The position numbers and the translations under genes were made by a program. DNA of 64,000 nucleotides, from the NCBI GenBank assembly GCA_003202005.1, contig QJJF01000007.1, positions 124,001 through 188,000 on the forward strand, in the 5' to 3' direction. Under the pieces are notes generated by a model. That model had not been told where the DNA came from and made no database searches. It saw nothing but the letters and a program-made list of their open reading frames with translations. Origin of the DNA: Williamsia faeni. Its GTDB lineage: Bacteria > Actinomycetota > Actinomycetes > Mycobacteriales > Mycobacteriaceae. Each line of letters opens with the position of its first letter. Positions within the stretch are counted from its first letter, which is position 1. Positions 53,633 through 62,712 of this stretch are shown here, piece after piece.

Positions 53633-54253
53633 GTGTATGCACGCTCTACGACCATTGATGCACATCCGTCGTTCATCGACGTCGGGATCGTGCACATTCG
53701 CGATACCGTGATGCCCGCGCTCGCCGGCATCGACGGCTGCGCCGGACTGTCCCTGCTGGTTGACCGCGGCTCCGGCCGATGCATCGCCACCAGCTCCTGG
53801 ATGGACGAGGACTCTCTTCGCGCGAGCGAAGGGCAGGTCCTGCAACTCCGCGACGCAGCGGCCGGTGTCTTCCACGCCACCATGACCGTTGCGCAGTGGG
53901 AGATCGCCGTCGTGCACCGCGAACATCGCTCGCACCGCGGCGCCGGTGTGCGCGTCACATGGCTCGAGTTCGAGCCGGGTGACCAGGACCGCGCTGTCGA
54001 TGTGTACAAGACGGAGTCCGTCCCCGCGATGGCGGAGCTCAGTGGGTTCTGCAGTGCCAGCCTGCTGGTCGATCCTGCCACTGGTCGCGCGGTGTCGTCG
54101 GTGACCTTCGACACCGCCCAGGCGATGAGCGGCAGCAGGGACAAGTCCGAGACCATCAGAACGTCGGGAATACGCCAGTCTGGTGCGCGGCTGCTCGAGG
54201 TCGCAGAGTTCGAGTTGGCGATCGCTCATCTGCACGTACCTGAAATGGCCTGA
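53633..54253 (+). CDS. Tandem dimeric alpha-beta barrel protein
   Basis: 206 residues formed by two repeats of about 95. Each reads like an antibiotic-biosynthesis-monooxygenase (ABM) fold: DVGIVHIRDTVMPALAGIDGCAGLSLLVDRGSGRCIATSSW in the first and VYKTESVPAMAELSGFCSASLLVDPATGRAVSSVTF in the second. The repeats would form one closed barrel. No catalytic residues are evident. The GTG at 53633 with AAGGG 8 bp upstream fits best. Confidence 0.7.
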   Translation: MYARSTTIDAHPSFIDVGIVHIRDTVMPALAGIDGCAGLSLLVDRGSGRCIATSSWMDEDSLRASEGQVLQLRDAAAGVFHATMTVAQWEIAVVHREHRSHRGAGVRVTWLEFEPGDQDRAVDVYKTESVPAMAELSGFCSASLLVDPATGRAVSSVTFDTAQAMSGSRDKSETIRTSGIRQSGARLLEVAEFELAIAHLHVPEMA

Positions 54254-54415
54254 CAACGATCGTCGCTGCATGCGCAGCTCGCCATGCCGCGTATGCGTAC
54301 AGCTCATGGTGGCGCACCGCCCTCGCGCTGGGGACGAGCGAACCCACACCTGCGCGCCTGATGTCCTCTGCGGGCATCCGGCCTCCGGGCTGCGCAGCCG
54401 TCGAGAGCGAGATCG

Positions 54416-54442
54416 AAGCCCTCGCGGCGGGACGGAGGGCTT
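54416..54442 (+). terminator. Terminator after the tandem ABM gene
   Basis: AAGCCCTC pairs with GAGGGCTT around an 11-nt loop and runs into TTTTCTC. It is about 160 bp downstream of the stop at 54253. Confidence 0.65.
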
Positions 54443-54508
54443 TTCTCATTTCCGTGGCCGAGGGGGGTCGCGAAGTGAATTGGTATGACCTCAGCGATAA
54501 TTGGGTCC

Positions 54509-54865
54509 ATGACCATCTATGTCTCGAGTCCGCAGATCCCGTACATCCTGACGTTCGAGGATGTCGAGCGCGATGACGTCGCGCGGGAGATCGAACGCAG
54601 CATCGTCGGTGCGAGCGAGGCCATCCCGGTGCCGGGAACGTCCGACTGCATCGAAGAGGTCGTGCCGCCGCTGGTGCTCACCCTCGACGCCGACGACTCC
54701 GCATTTGTCATCAACTGGGGTCAGGTGGCCTTTGTGGAGATCACCGAGGACGACCCGAACGAGGTCGCTCCCGGCGCGTTCCAGCGGCCGTATCTGGAAC
54801 TCAGCGCGTCGGACGAGGCCATCGATGATGACGACGACTTCGACGAGGACACCGAGGCGAGTTAG
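54509..54865 (+). CDS. Conserved hypothetical acidic protein
   Basis: 118 residues beginning MTIYVSSPQIPYILTFEDV and ending in a run of Asp and Glu (DEAIDDDDDFDEDTEAS). No domain recognised; no signal peptide. Codon use is normal for the region, and a strong terminator follows, so I regard it as real. Confidence 0.55.
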   Translation: MTIYVSSPQIPYILTFEDVERDDVAREIERSIVGASEAIPVPGTSDCIEEVVPPLVLTLDADDSAFVINWGQVAFVEITEDDPNEVAPGAFQRPYLELSASDEAIDDDDDFDEDTEAS

Positions 54866-54894
54866 TAGCAACATCAGTGCTGCACAAGACGAAA

Positions 54895-54923
54895 CCACCG
54901 TGGTCATCGAGTGACCACGGTGG
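54895..54923. terminator. Bidirectional hairpin terminator
   Basis: CCACCGTGGTCA and its exact complement form a 12-bp stem with a five-base loop between the convergent hypothetical gene (stop 54865) and glutathione peroxidase gene (stop 54958). Confidence 0.8.
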
Positions 54924-54957
54924 CTTCGGGGTAGATCGTCGGGATCAGGCGACCTGA

Positions 54958-55494
54958 TCAGGCGAGCACGCTCTCGAGATCCGCGCTGATCTCTTCGGGG
55001 GTGACGGTGGGTTCGTAGCGTTTGATGACGGCGCCGTCGCGGCCGACGAGGAACTTGGTGAAGTTCCACTTGACCTCGTCGGTCCCGATGGCTTCCGGAC
55101 GCGACTTCTTGACGTGGTCGTAGAGGAAGCCGGCATCGGGGCCGAACTCGCCGGGAGCCTCGGCACGCAGGTAGGTGTACAGCGGATCGGCACCCTCGCC
55201 GTTGACCTCGATCTTGCCGAAGATCGGGAAGGTGACGTCGAAGTTGACGTTGCAGAACTCGGCGATCTCGTCGGCGGTTCCGGGCTCCTGGCCACCGAAC
55301 TGGTTGCAGGGGAAGCCGAGGATCTCGAGTCCCTTGTCCTTCTTGTCCCGGTAGAGCGCTTCAAGGCCCTCGTACTGCGGGGTCAGGCCGCACTTGCTCG
55401 CCACATTGACAACCAGGAGTACCTGGCCCTCGTAGTCCTTCAGTGGCTTGGTGCCGCCATCGGCAGTGGTGGCGGCGAAGTCATGGGTGCTCAT
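54958..55494 (-). CDS. Glutathione-peroxidase-family thiol peroxidase
   Basis: 178 residues. The peroxidatic Cys 35 is in VASKCGLTPQ (Cys rather than selenocysteine), GFPCNQFGGQEPG holds the conserved Gln and a second Cys, and KWNFTKFLV the Trp-Asn pair of the catalytic tetrad. Because actinobacteria lack glutathione, it probably uses thioredoxin or mycothiol as reductant. It removes organic peroxides in the cytosol. The ATG at 55494 was chosen; the longer frame has no family residues. Confidence 0.93.
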   Translation of the reverse strand: MSTHDFAATTADGGTKPLKDYEGQVLLVVNVASKCGLTPQYEGLEALYRDKKDKGLEILGFPCNQFGGQEPGTADEIAEFCNVNFDVTFPIFGKIEVNGEGADPLYTYLRAEAPGEFGPDAGFLYDHVKKSRPEAIGTDEVKWNFTKFLVGRDGAVIKRYEPTVTPEEISADLESVLA

Positions 55495-55582
55495 CGAGTT
55501 CTGTTCCTCACTATGGGGATCTGGGGGGCGAGTCCACTCCACGTTAGCGCGGGGAGACGGCGGTCGCCTCGGCGATGGTCGC

Positions 55583-55891
55583 TCAGCCCGGAATGAGCGC
55601 TTCCCGTGCTGCCGCAGCGAATTCCCGTCCGGGTTCGCCGAAAACTCGGGTATCGGGAAAGTACATCGAGGCCAAACCACTCAACAGCGAACCGCAGGCC
55701 CCCGGTCGAACCGCGACCTTGTACCACATCTCGATCGAACATCCGTGAATGGTCCGCGTCCAATCATTCCGATCCCCAATTGCTTTTTGGATCCGGTCAG
55801 CATCTGACCTCTTGACGCCGGGTACCCCTGGCAGCTTCTCGACAGAGGTGGTGAGATCGGCAGTTGAAGAAGGGTAAGTGATCGAGTGCAT
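55583..55891 (-). CDS. Small hypothetical protein
   Basis: 102 residues, no family recognised: TTSVEKLPGVPGVKRSDADRIQKAIGDRNDWTRTIHGCSIEMWYKVAV. A GGAGAG lies before the ATG. No signal peptide or membrane helix. It is 89 bp upstream of the peroxidase gene on the same strand. Confidence 0.5.
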   Translation of the reverse strand: MHSITYPSSTADLTTSVEKLPGVPGVKRSDADRIQKAIGDRNDWTRTIHGCSIEMWYKVAVRPGACGSLLSGLASMYFPDTRVFGEPGREFAAAAREALIPG

Positions 55892-56183
55892 CGCGCTCTC
55901 CCGTGTGACGGAAAATTGACCACTTGGCCAACCTTATGACGGTCGCACGGAACGGCAGGTCAAGCCACCCTTGATCGAAACTTTTGACATTTTTTTGCCG
56001 CGGATATTTGTGATCATTCATTGAGTGGCCGAGCAACCCATGTCGAATGATCATGAAAATAGGATTTCAGTTAGTTGGACATCGAGGTCACGCGGACGCG
56101 GTATGGTTACCGCAGGAATCCCACCGATTCGCACCCACTCCTCGGTGGTCCCACACCGCCAGATCGACGTCGGCCAACACGGG

Positions 56184-56837
56184 TCAGATCAAGCCCTCTC
56201 GCATCGCGTAGGCGACCGCGTGCGAACGATTGCGCAGCTGCAATCGCGTTGTCACGTCATGCAGGACGTTCTTGACCGTCCGCTCGGAGTAGCACAGCCG
56301 ACGTGCGATTGCCGTGGTGTCGAGGCCGTCGGCAACCAGCCGCAGGACCTCGACCTCACGTTCGGCCAGACCCGAGTACTGGAGGCCGCGGGGAGCGCGT
56401 GCTTGACGCTGCATCCGTCCGACCTGGTCGAGCAGACTGCCGAGCAGATCCGCGGGGACCACACCGCCACCGGCGGCCACCCGGCGGATCTGTGCGATCA
56501 GCGCGTCGGCATTCGCGTCGGCGCGACGCACCAGGCCGGCGACCCCGGACTCGGCCGCATCCACGACGGTGGTGTCGTCGAGGACCCCGAGTACCAGCAT
56601 CGTTCGCGGAACTCCGCCGCGCTGCAGGGCGCGCAGATTACGCTTCACCGCATCATCGAAACAGTCGGCCACCACAATTGCGACCTCGGCCGAATCCACG
56701 TCGGATTCGTCGACCAACCGGATCTCCGGTCGCATGCGTAGTTGGCTGGCCACCCCGGCCTGAAGGACGGTGTCGTTCGAGTACACGTAGGTCAGGATGC
56801 GACGTTGCATCCCGGCGACTGCCTTGTTGCCGTTCAC
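56184..56837 (-). CDS. LuxR-family response-regulator-like protein
   Basis: 217 residues. The C-terminal HTH is clear: LAEREVEVLRLVADGLDTTAIARRLCYSERTVKNVLHDVTTRLQLRNRSHAVAYAM. The N-terminal part looks like a receiver (ILTYVYSNDTVLQAGVASQL, AEVAIVVADCFDDAV) but lacks the usual LDxxMP phosphorylation pattern, so it may be phosphorylation-independent. The GTG at 56837 follows GGGGAG and overlaps the stop of the small lipoprotein-like gene (GTGA), indicating coupled translation. Confidence 0.85.
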   Translation of the reverse strand: MNGNKAVAGMQRRILTYVYSNDTVLQAGVASQLRMRPEIRLVDESDVDSAEVAIVVADCFDDAVKRNLRALQRGGVPRTMLVLGVLDDTTVVDAAESGVAGLVRRADANADALIAQIRRVAAGGGVVPADLLGSLLDQVGRMQRQARAPRGLQYSGLAEREVEVLRLVADGLDTTAIARRLCYSERTVKNVLHDVTTRLQLRNRSHAVAYAMREGLI

Positions 56838-57088
56838 AGTGACTCCCCGGACGACGATGTTCCCGGTGAAGGTGCGGACGCCGATATCACCGAGTCGACG
56901 AGCACCGCGGTGCCTGCCTCCCAGACCGATTGGAATGGCTTGACGACCTGATCCGATTCGGACGGCACGTCTTTCGTACAGGCGGCGAGGGTGAGAATGA
57001 TGCCGGCGACGAACACTGCGAGGGTCACCGTCGACGACTTCAGCAGATCGCGAAGCGGCGTTTGAGGAATTCCGGTCTGTCGGGACAT
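56834..57088 (-). CDS. Small lipoprotein-like protein coupled to luxR
   Basis: 84 residues (92 if a TTG start is used). A hydrophobic segment VTLAVFVAGIILTLAACTKD ends in LAAC, which fits a lipobox, although the N-terminal region before it is longer than usual. The rest is Ser/Pro-rich and polar, so it would lie outside the membrane. It overlaps the LuxR gene start by 4 bp. A membrane sensor for the regulator is a possibility only. Confidence 0.55.
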   Translation of the reverse strand: MSRQTGIPQTPLRDLLKSSTVTLAVFVAGIILTLAACTKDVPSESDQVVKPFQSVWEAGTAVLVDSVISASAPSPGTSSSGESL

Positions 57089-57227
57089 GTACTGATCGTG
57101 GTCGCCCGACAATGCGACAACGCGAGTAGCGCACTACCCGAATATGCGGGTACACACGACGGTTGGGGTGCGTATCACCCCAACCGCCTGCGTAGTTGGC
57201 GCCCGCGCACTCTGTGCGCCGGCAGGA

Positions 57228-58598
57228 TCAGTGTGCGAAGTGTTGCTTCTCGGACAGGTGACCCGTGGCGTTGAGCTTGCGGAGATCGGCGATCACCTGG
57301 ACGAGGTGTTGGTGCAGGACGCGTGCCATGTCACGTGAGAATCCTTCGCGGACAACAACTCTCAGAACTGCCAGGTTGGTGACGTTGTCGGGCATCGTGT
57401 AGGCCGGCACCTGCCAGCCGTAGGCGCGTAGTCCATGGCTGATGTCGAATGCGGTGAACTCGCAGGATTCGTGGAGTCTGAATGTGACCACCGGGATGGC
57501 GGAACCGTCGGTGATGATCTCGATCTCGTCTTCTTCGGCGATTTGCCCGGCGAACCACTGTCCGGTGGCGGACAGCGACTTCATGATGTCGGTGTAACCC
57601 TGCCGGCCCAGGCGGATGAAGTTGTAGTACTGCCCGATCACCTGATTGCCCGGCCGCGAGAAGTTGAGAGTGAACGTCGGCATATCGCCGCCGAGATAGT
57701 TGACCCGGAAGACCAGGTCCTCGGGCAGCCACTCCTTGTTTCGCCAGACAACGAATCCGACGCCGGGGTAGGTCAGGCCGTACTTGTGACCGGAGACATT
57801 GATGGACACCACACGTGGCACCCGAAAATCCCATTCGAGTTCGGGATGCAGGAATGGGAGTACAAAGCCGCCGCTGGCGGCGTCGACGTGGATCGGTACG
57901 TCCACGCCACCGTCGGCCGCCAACTTGTCGAGTGCGTCCGCGATGGCCTTCACCGGTTCGAGCTCACCGGTATAGGTGGTGCCGGCGATGACCACAACAC
58001 CGATCGTGTTCTCGTCGACGGCGTCGATCACCTGCTCAGGGGTGATGACGTAGCGGCCCTCCTCCATGGGGAGGTAGCGGGGTTCGACTTCGAAGTAGCG
58101 GCAGAACTTCTCCCACACCACTTGCACGTTGCTGCCCATGATCAGGTTGGGAGTGCCGGGGGTGCCGCTTTGCTTGGCTTTCCACAGCCATTTCAGGGCC
58201 AGGCCACCGAGCATGACTGCTTCGGAAGAACCGATGGTGGAGGTGCCGGTGGCACTGGAGGCGTCGGAGGGATCGAGATCGGGTGCGTTGAACAGGTCGG
58301 CGACGATGGCCACGCAGCGTTCTTCGATGGCCGCGGTCAGCGGGTACTCGTCTTTGTCGATCATGTTCTTGTCGAACGTCTCGGCCATCAATTTCTCGGC
58401 CTCGGGGTCCATCCAGGTGGTGACGAACGTCGCGAGATTGAGGCGGGAGTTCCCGTCCAGCATCAATTCATCGTGGATGAATCGATATGCGACCCCGGGA
58501 TCCATCGATTCGTCGGGCATCTTCAGGGCCGGTACACCCGATACTGCGAAGCGGCCGGTATAGGCGGGAGTGATTGTTCCGCGGTCGAGATCTGACAT
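57228..58598 (-). CDS. gadB: Glutamate decarboxylase
   Basis: 456 residues of PLP group II decarboxylases. It has SSEAVMLGGLALKWLWK, VHVDAASGGFVLPF with the cofactor Asp, and INVSGHKYGLTYPG with the Schiff-base Lys. It converts glutamate to GABA, consuming a proton, and supports acid resistance. The C-terminus ends in HFAH, a histidine-containing tail comparable to the autoinhibitory tail of E. coli GadB. No GABA antiporter gene is nearby. The ATG at 58598 with GGAG upstream was preferred over one at 58613. Confidence 0.93.
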   Translation of the reverse strand: MSDLDRGTITPAYTGRFAVSGVPALKMPDESMDPGVAYRFIHDELMLDGNSRLNLATFVTTWMDPEAEKLMAETFDKNMIDKDEYPLTAAIEERCVAIVADLFNAPDLDPSDASSATGTSTIGSSEAVMLGGLALKWLWKAKQSGTPGTPNLIMGSNVQVVWEKFCRYFEVEPRYLPMEEGRYVITPEQVIDAVDENTIGVVVIAGTTYTGELEPVKAIADALDKLAADGGVDVPIHVDAASGGFVLPFLHPELEWDFRVPRVVSINVSGHKYGLTYPGVGFVVWRNKEWLPEDLVFRVNYLGGDMPTFTLNFSRPGNQVIGQYYNFIRLGRQGYTDIMKSLSATGQWFAGQIAEEDEIEIITDGSAIPVVTFRLHESCEFTAFDISHGLRAYGWQVPAYTMPDNVTNLAVLRVVVREGFSRDMARVLHQHLVQVIADLRKLNATGHLSEKQHFAH

Positions 58599-58810
58599 CC
58601 CAGTGAACTCCATCGTTGGCAGATGAAAACGTTACGGCCGAGCGTGATCTGCTCGAATGTTACCGGTCCGGCGCAGGTGCGGCTTGATGTTTGGCCGGAG
58701 CCTCCATCCGGCCGTGACGGATTGAGAGGGCGGCGATTCGGCGGAGTCGCGGCACATACTTCTGGCGCCGGTAATGTCTGAACTCTGACCGTCGACGTGA
58801 GGAGTGCACG

Positions 58811-59698
58811 ATGGGTCCCGGAAACAAGAACGATCCCGAGAATTTTGATCAGCCGACTTGGGGTGGCGGTCAGGATCCTGCGCAGCCGCAGCAACCATAT
58901 TGGGGCCCACCGCCGGATCAACAGGGTTACGGGCCCAGTGGCACCACGCAGATGCCGTCGCAGGATTCCGGCCAGTCTCCTCAGTACGGGCAGGCGCCGC
59001 AGTACGGGCAGGCGCCGCAGTACGGGCAACCGCAATACGGCGGCGATCAGTACGGCAATCAATACGGCGGCAACCAATACGGCCAGCCTGTTGTCGGTGG
59101 TCAGCCCGCGTACAGCCAACAGCCCGACTACAGCCAGCAGTATCCGAATGCACCGTACGGCGGAGGTGGTCCCCCCTACGGTGAACCTCCCTACGGTGGG
59201 TATGGCGGCGATGGTCAACCTCCGGGCGATGGTGGGAGCAAGAAGGCTGTTTGGATCATCGTGGCCGTTGTTGCACTCTTGATCCTCGCTGTGGGTGGAA
59301 TCTTTGCTGCCATGGCGTTGTCGGGTGATGACAACGACGACCCGAGTGTCGCCACGTCATCGACGGTCACATCGGACGCCACAAGCACCCATGAGACCGA
59401 TACCGACACGACCACAACAGACACCACCACCACGACCGGTGAATCGTCGGGCAGCGTCACGTATGAGGTCACCGGCAAAGCAAATTTCGTCATCTACACC
59501 AGCAAAGATGGTCAGAAGACAGATGACAATCCGAGTGATCCCTGGTCGACGACCGTGGACGCCACCGGTCGTGAGTTGATGGTCAGTGCCATGTCGGCCG
59601 ACGGCAGCGATGTCTCCTGTTCGATCAAGGTGGACGGGAAGACGGTTGCAGATGACAAGGGTGCGTTGGCGATCTGCGTGAGTCTCGACGGAAGCTAG
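58811..59698 (+). CDS. MmpS-like membrane protein with PYGQ-rich N-terminus
   Basis: 295 residues. Residues 1-140 are Gly/Pro/Gln/Tyr-rich with three tandem copies of QYGQAP (18-bp repeats at about 58981-59030) and further YGG units. One membrane helix follows (KAVWIIVAVVALLILAVGGIFAAMAL, near 145-170), then a Thr-rich linker and a C-terminal SVTYEVTGKANFVIY beta domain of MmpS type. The low-complexity part is probably cytosolic and the MmpS domain periplasmic. No MmpL gene is adjacent. Confidence 0.8.
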   Translation: MGPGNKNDPENFDQPTWGGGQDPAQPQQPYWGPPPDQQGYGPSGTTQMPSQDSGQSPQYGQAPQYGQAPQYGQPQYGGDQYGNQYGGNQYGQPVVGGQPAYSQQPDYSQQYPNAPYGGGGPPYGEPPYGGYGGDGQPPGDGGSKKAVWIIVAVVALLILAVGGIFAAMALSGDDNDDPSVATSSTVTSDATSTHETDTDTTTTDTTTTTGESSGSVTYEVTGKANFVIYTSKDGQKTDDNPSDPWSTTVDATGRELMVSAMSADGSDVSCSIKVDGKTVADDKGALAICVSLDGS

Positions 59699-59708
59699 CG
59701 GCGAATCC

Positions 59709-60452
59709 ATGACCGGCCCGGACAAACGCGCGCGGATGTCCACCTCGTTCGGGGAGCAGGTGCGTGCCTACAGCCGCGGCCGGCCCGACTATCCGGCCGC
59801 AGCAGTGGCCGAGCTGCTCGACGCGGACGCCCGGGTCGTCGCTGATATCGGTGCCGGCACAGGCAAACTCACCGCATCGCTGATCGATGCGGGCCGCACG
59901 CTCTACGCGGTCGAGCCCGACGCGGAGATGCTCGACGTCCTGAAGGCACAACTCCCCACCGTGCGCGGCCTGATCGGAACGGCCGAGCAGATCCCGTTGG
60001 CGGACAACGCCGTTGACGCGCTCGTGTCCGGTCAGGCGTGGCATTGGGTGCGCCCTGACAGCGCGGCAACCGAGGCCGCACGGGTGCTTCGTCCCGGCGG
60101 CACATTGGGCTTGATCTGGAACATCCGTGATGAATCAGTGCCGTGGGTGCATCAATTGACGGCCATCGTGACAGCCAGCGAAGCCGAACTGTACGTGGCC
60201 GCCGGAGTACCTGAATTGGGGGCCGGATTCGGTCCGTTGATGCACAAGGTCGTTCGCTGGGATCGCACATTGACCGGCCCACAATTGGTGGCCATGGTGG
60301 CCTCCCGCAGCGCCGTCATCACCGCGACGGACACCGATCGGGCCCGAATACTTGCGGAGGTCGAAGCCCTTGCCGTCGACGTATCCGATGAGGACGGAAA
60401 CATCGTCCTGCCCTATCTCACGCATACGTACCGCGCTGAATCGGCTGACTGA
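59709..60452 (+). CDS. Class I SAM-dependent methyltransferase
   Basis: 247 residues. The SAM site VVADIGAGTGKLTASL is near 45-58, the acidic strand end LYAVEPDAEML near 70, AEQIPLADNAVDALVSGQAWHWV near 92-114, and LRPGGTLGLIWN near 127. It belongs to the Methyltransf_11/25 group; the substrate is unknown. It begins 10 bp after the MmpS-like gene and may be co-transcribed. Confidence 0.9.
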   Translation: MTGPDKRARMSTSFGEQVRAYSRGRPDYPAAAVAELLDADARVVADIGAGTGKLTASLIDAGRTLYAVEPDAEMLDVLKAQLPTVRGLIGTAEQIPLADNAVDALVSGQAWHWVRPDSAATEAARVLRPGGTLGLIWNIRDESVPWVHQLTAIVTASEAELYVAAGVPELGAGFGPLMHKVVRWDRTLTGPQLVAMVASRSAVITATDTDRARILAEVEALAVDVSDEDGNIVLPYLTHTYRAESAD

Positions 60453-60508
60453 ACGGCCCTTAAACGCCGGTTGGGTCGATAACTGATAACCGGTTCGCCT
60501 ACCGTGGA

Positions 60509-61138
60509 GTGGTGAGTTCCCCAGACGTGTCCCAAGTGCCCGCTCAGCCTGCGCCCGCCGCGGGCGACAACGGCGACTTCAAAGCCATGATGACCTGGCG
60601 TGGCATCGGCGCCGAACGTCTGGAACAGGTTCGGGTGACGGTGACCGGCCACCGGATCAAGGCATATGGCCGGATCATCGCCGCTGCCACCGCCGACCAC
60701 GAGGCATTCAGTGCGTCGTACGACCTGATCACCACCGACACCGGTCTCACCAAGCGGCTGTCGCTGCACCTGGTGCGGGCCAGTGGCGACACCCAGATCT
60801 CCATCACGCGCGACGGGCAGGACGTGTGGCTGGTCCAGACCGCCCGCGGTATGCAGCGCAGCGACTTCGGTGGCGCCCAGGATGTCGACCTGGCGCTGAG
60901 CCCCTTCCTGAACGCACTGCCGATCCGCCGGCTCGGCCTGCAGGACCCGTCCGCGAAGCCGGTGGTTGTTCCGGCGGCGTACCTGTACCTGCCGTCCGGT
61001 GAGTTCGCGGCGGAGTCGTTGCAGTACACCCCCGGCAAGTCCGGTCTCAGCATCGTCGGGCCGGTGGCTTCGACCACCATCACCGTCGACCAGAACGGAT
61101 TCGTCCGCGACTACCCCGGTCTGGCAGAGCGGATCTAG
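60509..61138 (+). CDS. Putative glycolipid-binding domain protein (DUF1089-like)
   Basis: 209 residues, GTG start. The core MMTWRGIGAERLEQVRV to SYDLITTDTGLTKRLSL and YTPGKSGLSIVGP resembles the PF06475 glycolipid-binding family of beta-barrel proteins. No signal peptide. The stop overlaps that of the convergent tyrA gene by 4 bp. Binding of a mycobacterial-type glycolipid is possible but untested. Confidence 0.7.
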   Translation: MVSSPDVSQVPAQPAPAAGDNGDFKAMMTWRGIGAERLEQVRVTVTGHRIKAYGRIIAAATADHEAFSASYDLITTDTGLTKRLSLHLVRASGDTQISITRDGQDVWLVQTARGMQRSDFGGAQDVDLALSPFLNALPIRRLGLQDPSAKPVVVPAAYLYLPSGEFAAESLQYTPGKSGLSIVGPVASTTITVDQNGFVRDYPGLAERI

Positions 61139-62094
61139 CCAGCCCAGACGGCCCCGTCGCGGGCCGCATTGCGCAGGTCGGCCTCCCAGCCGGGTGCGCC
61201 GATGGTCACCGCCACCGGTGGCCCGTCGACACCGTTTACCTTTTCGTAGTGCATTCGGGCCCGGTACCCATCGGCCACCAACGTCTCGACGGTGCCCTGA
61301 TCACGCAGCTGATCGCGGGCATATGTCAGTCGATCGATGGTTTCGCTGAGCGCGATCAGCAGCGCTGTCGAGTTCGCTTCGAGCATGGCGCGCTGTGCGG
61401 TCGGGGAGGTCCCGGCCACGCGGGTGCCGTCCCGGAATGAACCGGCCGCCAACCGCAGCGCCAATTCGCCCTCACCCGCGCCGACCACGGCGGTGACCGC
61501 TGCCGTCAGGTGCGGCAGATGCGAGATCCCGGCGACTGCCCGGTCGTGTTCGTCGGATGCTGCCGCGACCACACGCGATCCGACATCGAGCGCGAGGTGC
61601 GCGACCATCTGCCAGACCTGCGGATCTGCGCCATCGTCGGTCCCGACGACCCACACCGCGCCGGAGAACAGGTCGGGGTCGGTGGCCGGCCAGCCGGACT
61701 CGGACGTACCGGCCATCGGGTGCCCACCCACATAGCGATGGCTCAGCCCGTGAACGTGTGCCGCATCGGCGACCGGCTGCTTCACGCTGACCACATCGGT
61801 CAGGGGGCAGTCGGGGGCGTGCTGGGCGACCATCGCGACGAGCGCATCGATCGTCGGGGCCGGTGTCGCCAACACGATCAGCGCCGACGTATCCGCAGCC
61901 CGGAGCAGCGTCGCGACGAGGTCGGCGGAGGCGTCGTGGCCGTCGGCGAGTGCGGCGTCCACCGTCTCCTGGGACCGGTTGTATCCGAACGCGGTACGGC
62001 CGGCGGCCACCGCTGCGCGGAGCAGGGAACCGCCGATCAGACCGAGACCCAGAACGCAGATCGATGGCTGGTGTGTCGGAGCGCTGTGTGTCAC
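61135..62094 (-). CDS. tyrA: Prephenate dehydrogenase
   Basis: 319 residues. The NAD motif GLGLIGGS is near 16, VVSVKQPV near 120, HRYVGGHPMAGTSESG carries the catalytic His, and ISHLPHLTAAVTAVV lies in the helical C-terminal domain. It oxidises and decarboxylates prephenate to 4-hydroxyphenylpyruvate, the tyrosine branch. GTG start at 62094. It is divergent from the tadA pair, as in M. tuberculosis Rv3754/Rv3753c. Confidence 0.92.
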   Translation of the reverse strand: MTHSAPTHQPSICVLGLGLIGGSLLRAAVAAGRTAFGYNRSQETVDAALADGHDASADLVATLLRAADTSALIVLATPAPTIDALVAMVAQHAPDCPLTDVVSVKQPVADAAHVHGLSHRYVGGHPMAGTSESGWPATDPDLFSGAVWVVGTDDGADPQVWQMVAHLALDVGSRVVAAASDEHDRAVAGISHLPHLTAAVTAVVGAGEGELALRLAAGSFRDGTRVAGTSPTAQRAMLEANSTALLIALSETIDRLTYARDQLRDQGTVETLVADGYRARMHYEKVNGVDGPPVAVTIGAPGWEADLRNAARDGAVWAG

Positions 62095-62188
62095 CAGTTC
62101 AGATTCGCATATCGCCGCTTCCGGCAATGCCGGGTGGCGGTTGTCAATAGAGTTGGGTTTACCGGTTCCGCCCGCTACCGTGACCGCT

Positions 62189-62698
62189 ATGGCTGGTGCG
62201 CGCGCGGATGAAGTAGACGGCTTTGCCATTGCGGTCGTCCGGGAGGACGGCAAGTGGATCCTCACCGCGTTGGACAGCAACTCCCTCGGTGAACTGCGGG
62301 AGACCGAAAACCTCTTGCGTGGCTTGCGTAGCGCCGGTGCGGTGTTCGGGCTCCTCGATGTGGACGACGAGTTCTTCATCGTCGTACGTCCGTCACCGTC
62401 GGGGACAAAGCTGTTCATCTCTGATGCCACCGCCGCCATCGACTACGACATCGCGGCCGATGTGCTCGAGGTTCTCAACGTCGACATCCCCGATATCGAC
62501 CCCGACGAGCTTGCCGACGTCGAGCCCTGGGAGGAAGGCGATCTCGCGATCCTCTCCGACCTCGGTCTGCCCGACTCGGTGATGAGTGTGATCGTCGGCG
62601 ATACCGATCTCTATGCCGACGAACAGATCGGGATGATCGCAGCGCGGCTGGGTTTTGCCGACGAGTTGTCGAATACGCTTGAGCGCCTGGGCCATTAG
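62189..62698 (+). CDS. tRNA adenosine deaminase-associated protein
   Basis: 169 residues, starting MAGARADEVDGFAIAVVREDGKW, a small family found immediately upstream of tadA in actinobacteria (Rv3753c type). Mixed alpha-beta, acidic, no catalytic motif. It probably assists or is co-regulated with the deaminase 14 bp downstream. A GTG nine bases upstream could also start it. Confidence 0.88.
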   Translation: MAGARADEVDGFAIAVVREDGKWILTALDSNSLGELRETENLLRGLRSAGAVFGLLDVDDEFFIVVRPSPSGTKLFISDATAAIDYDIAADVLEVLNVDIPDIDPDELADVEPWEEGDLAILSDLGLPDSVMSVIVGDTDLYADEQIGMIAARLGFADELSNTLERLGH

Positions 62699-62712
62699 AC
62701 CTCTGGGCTCAC

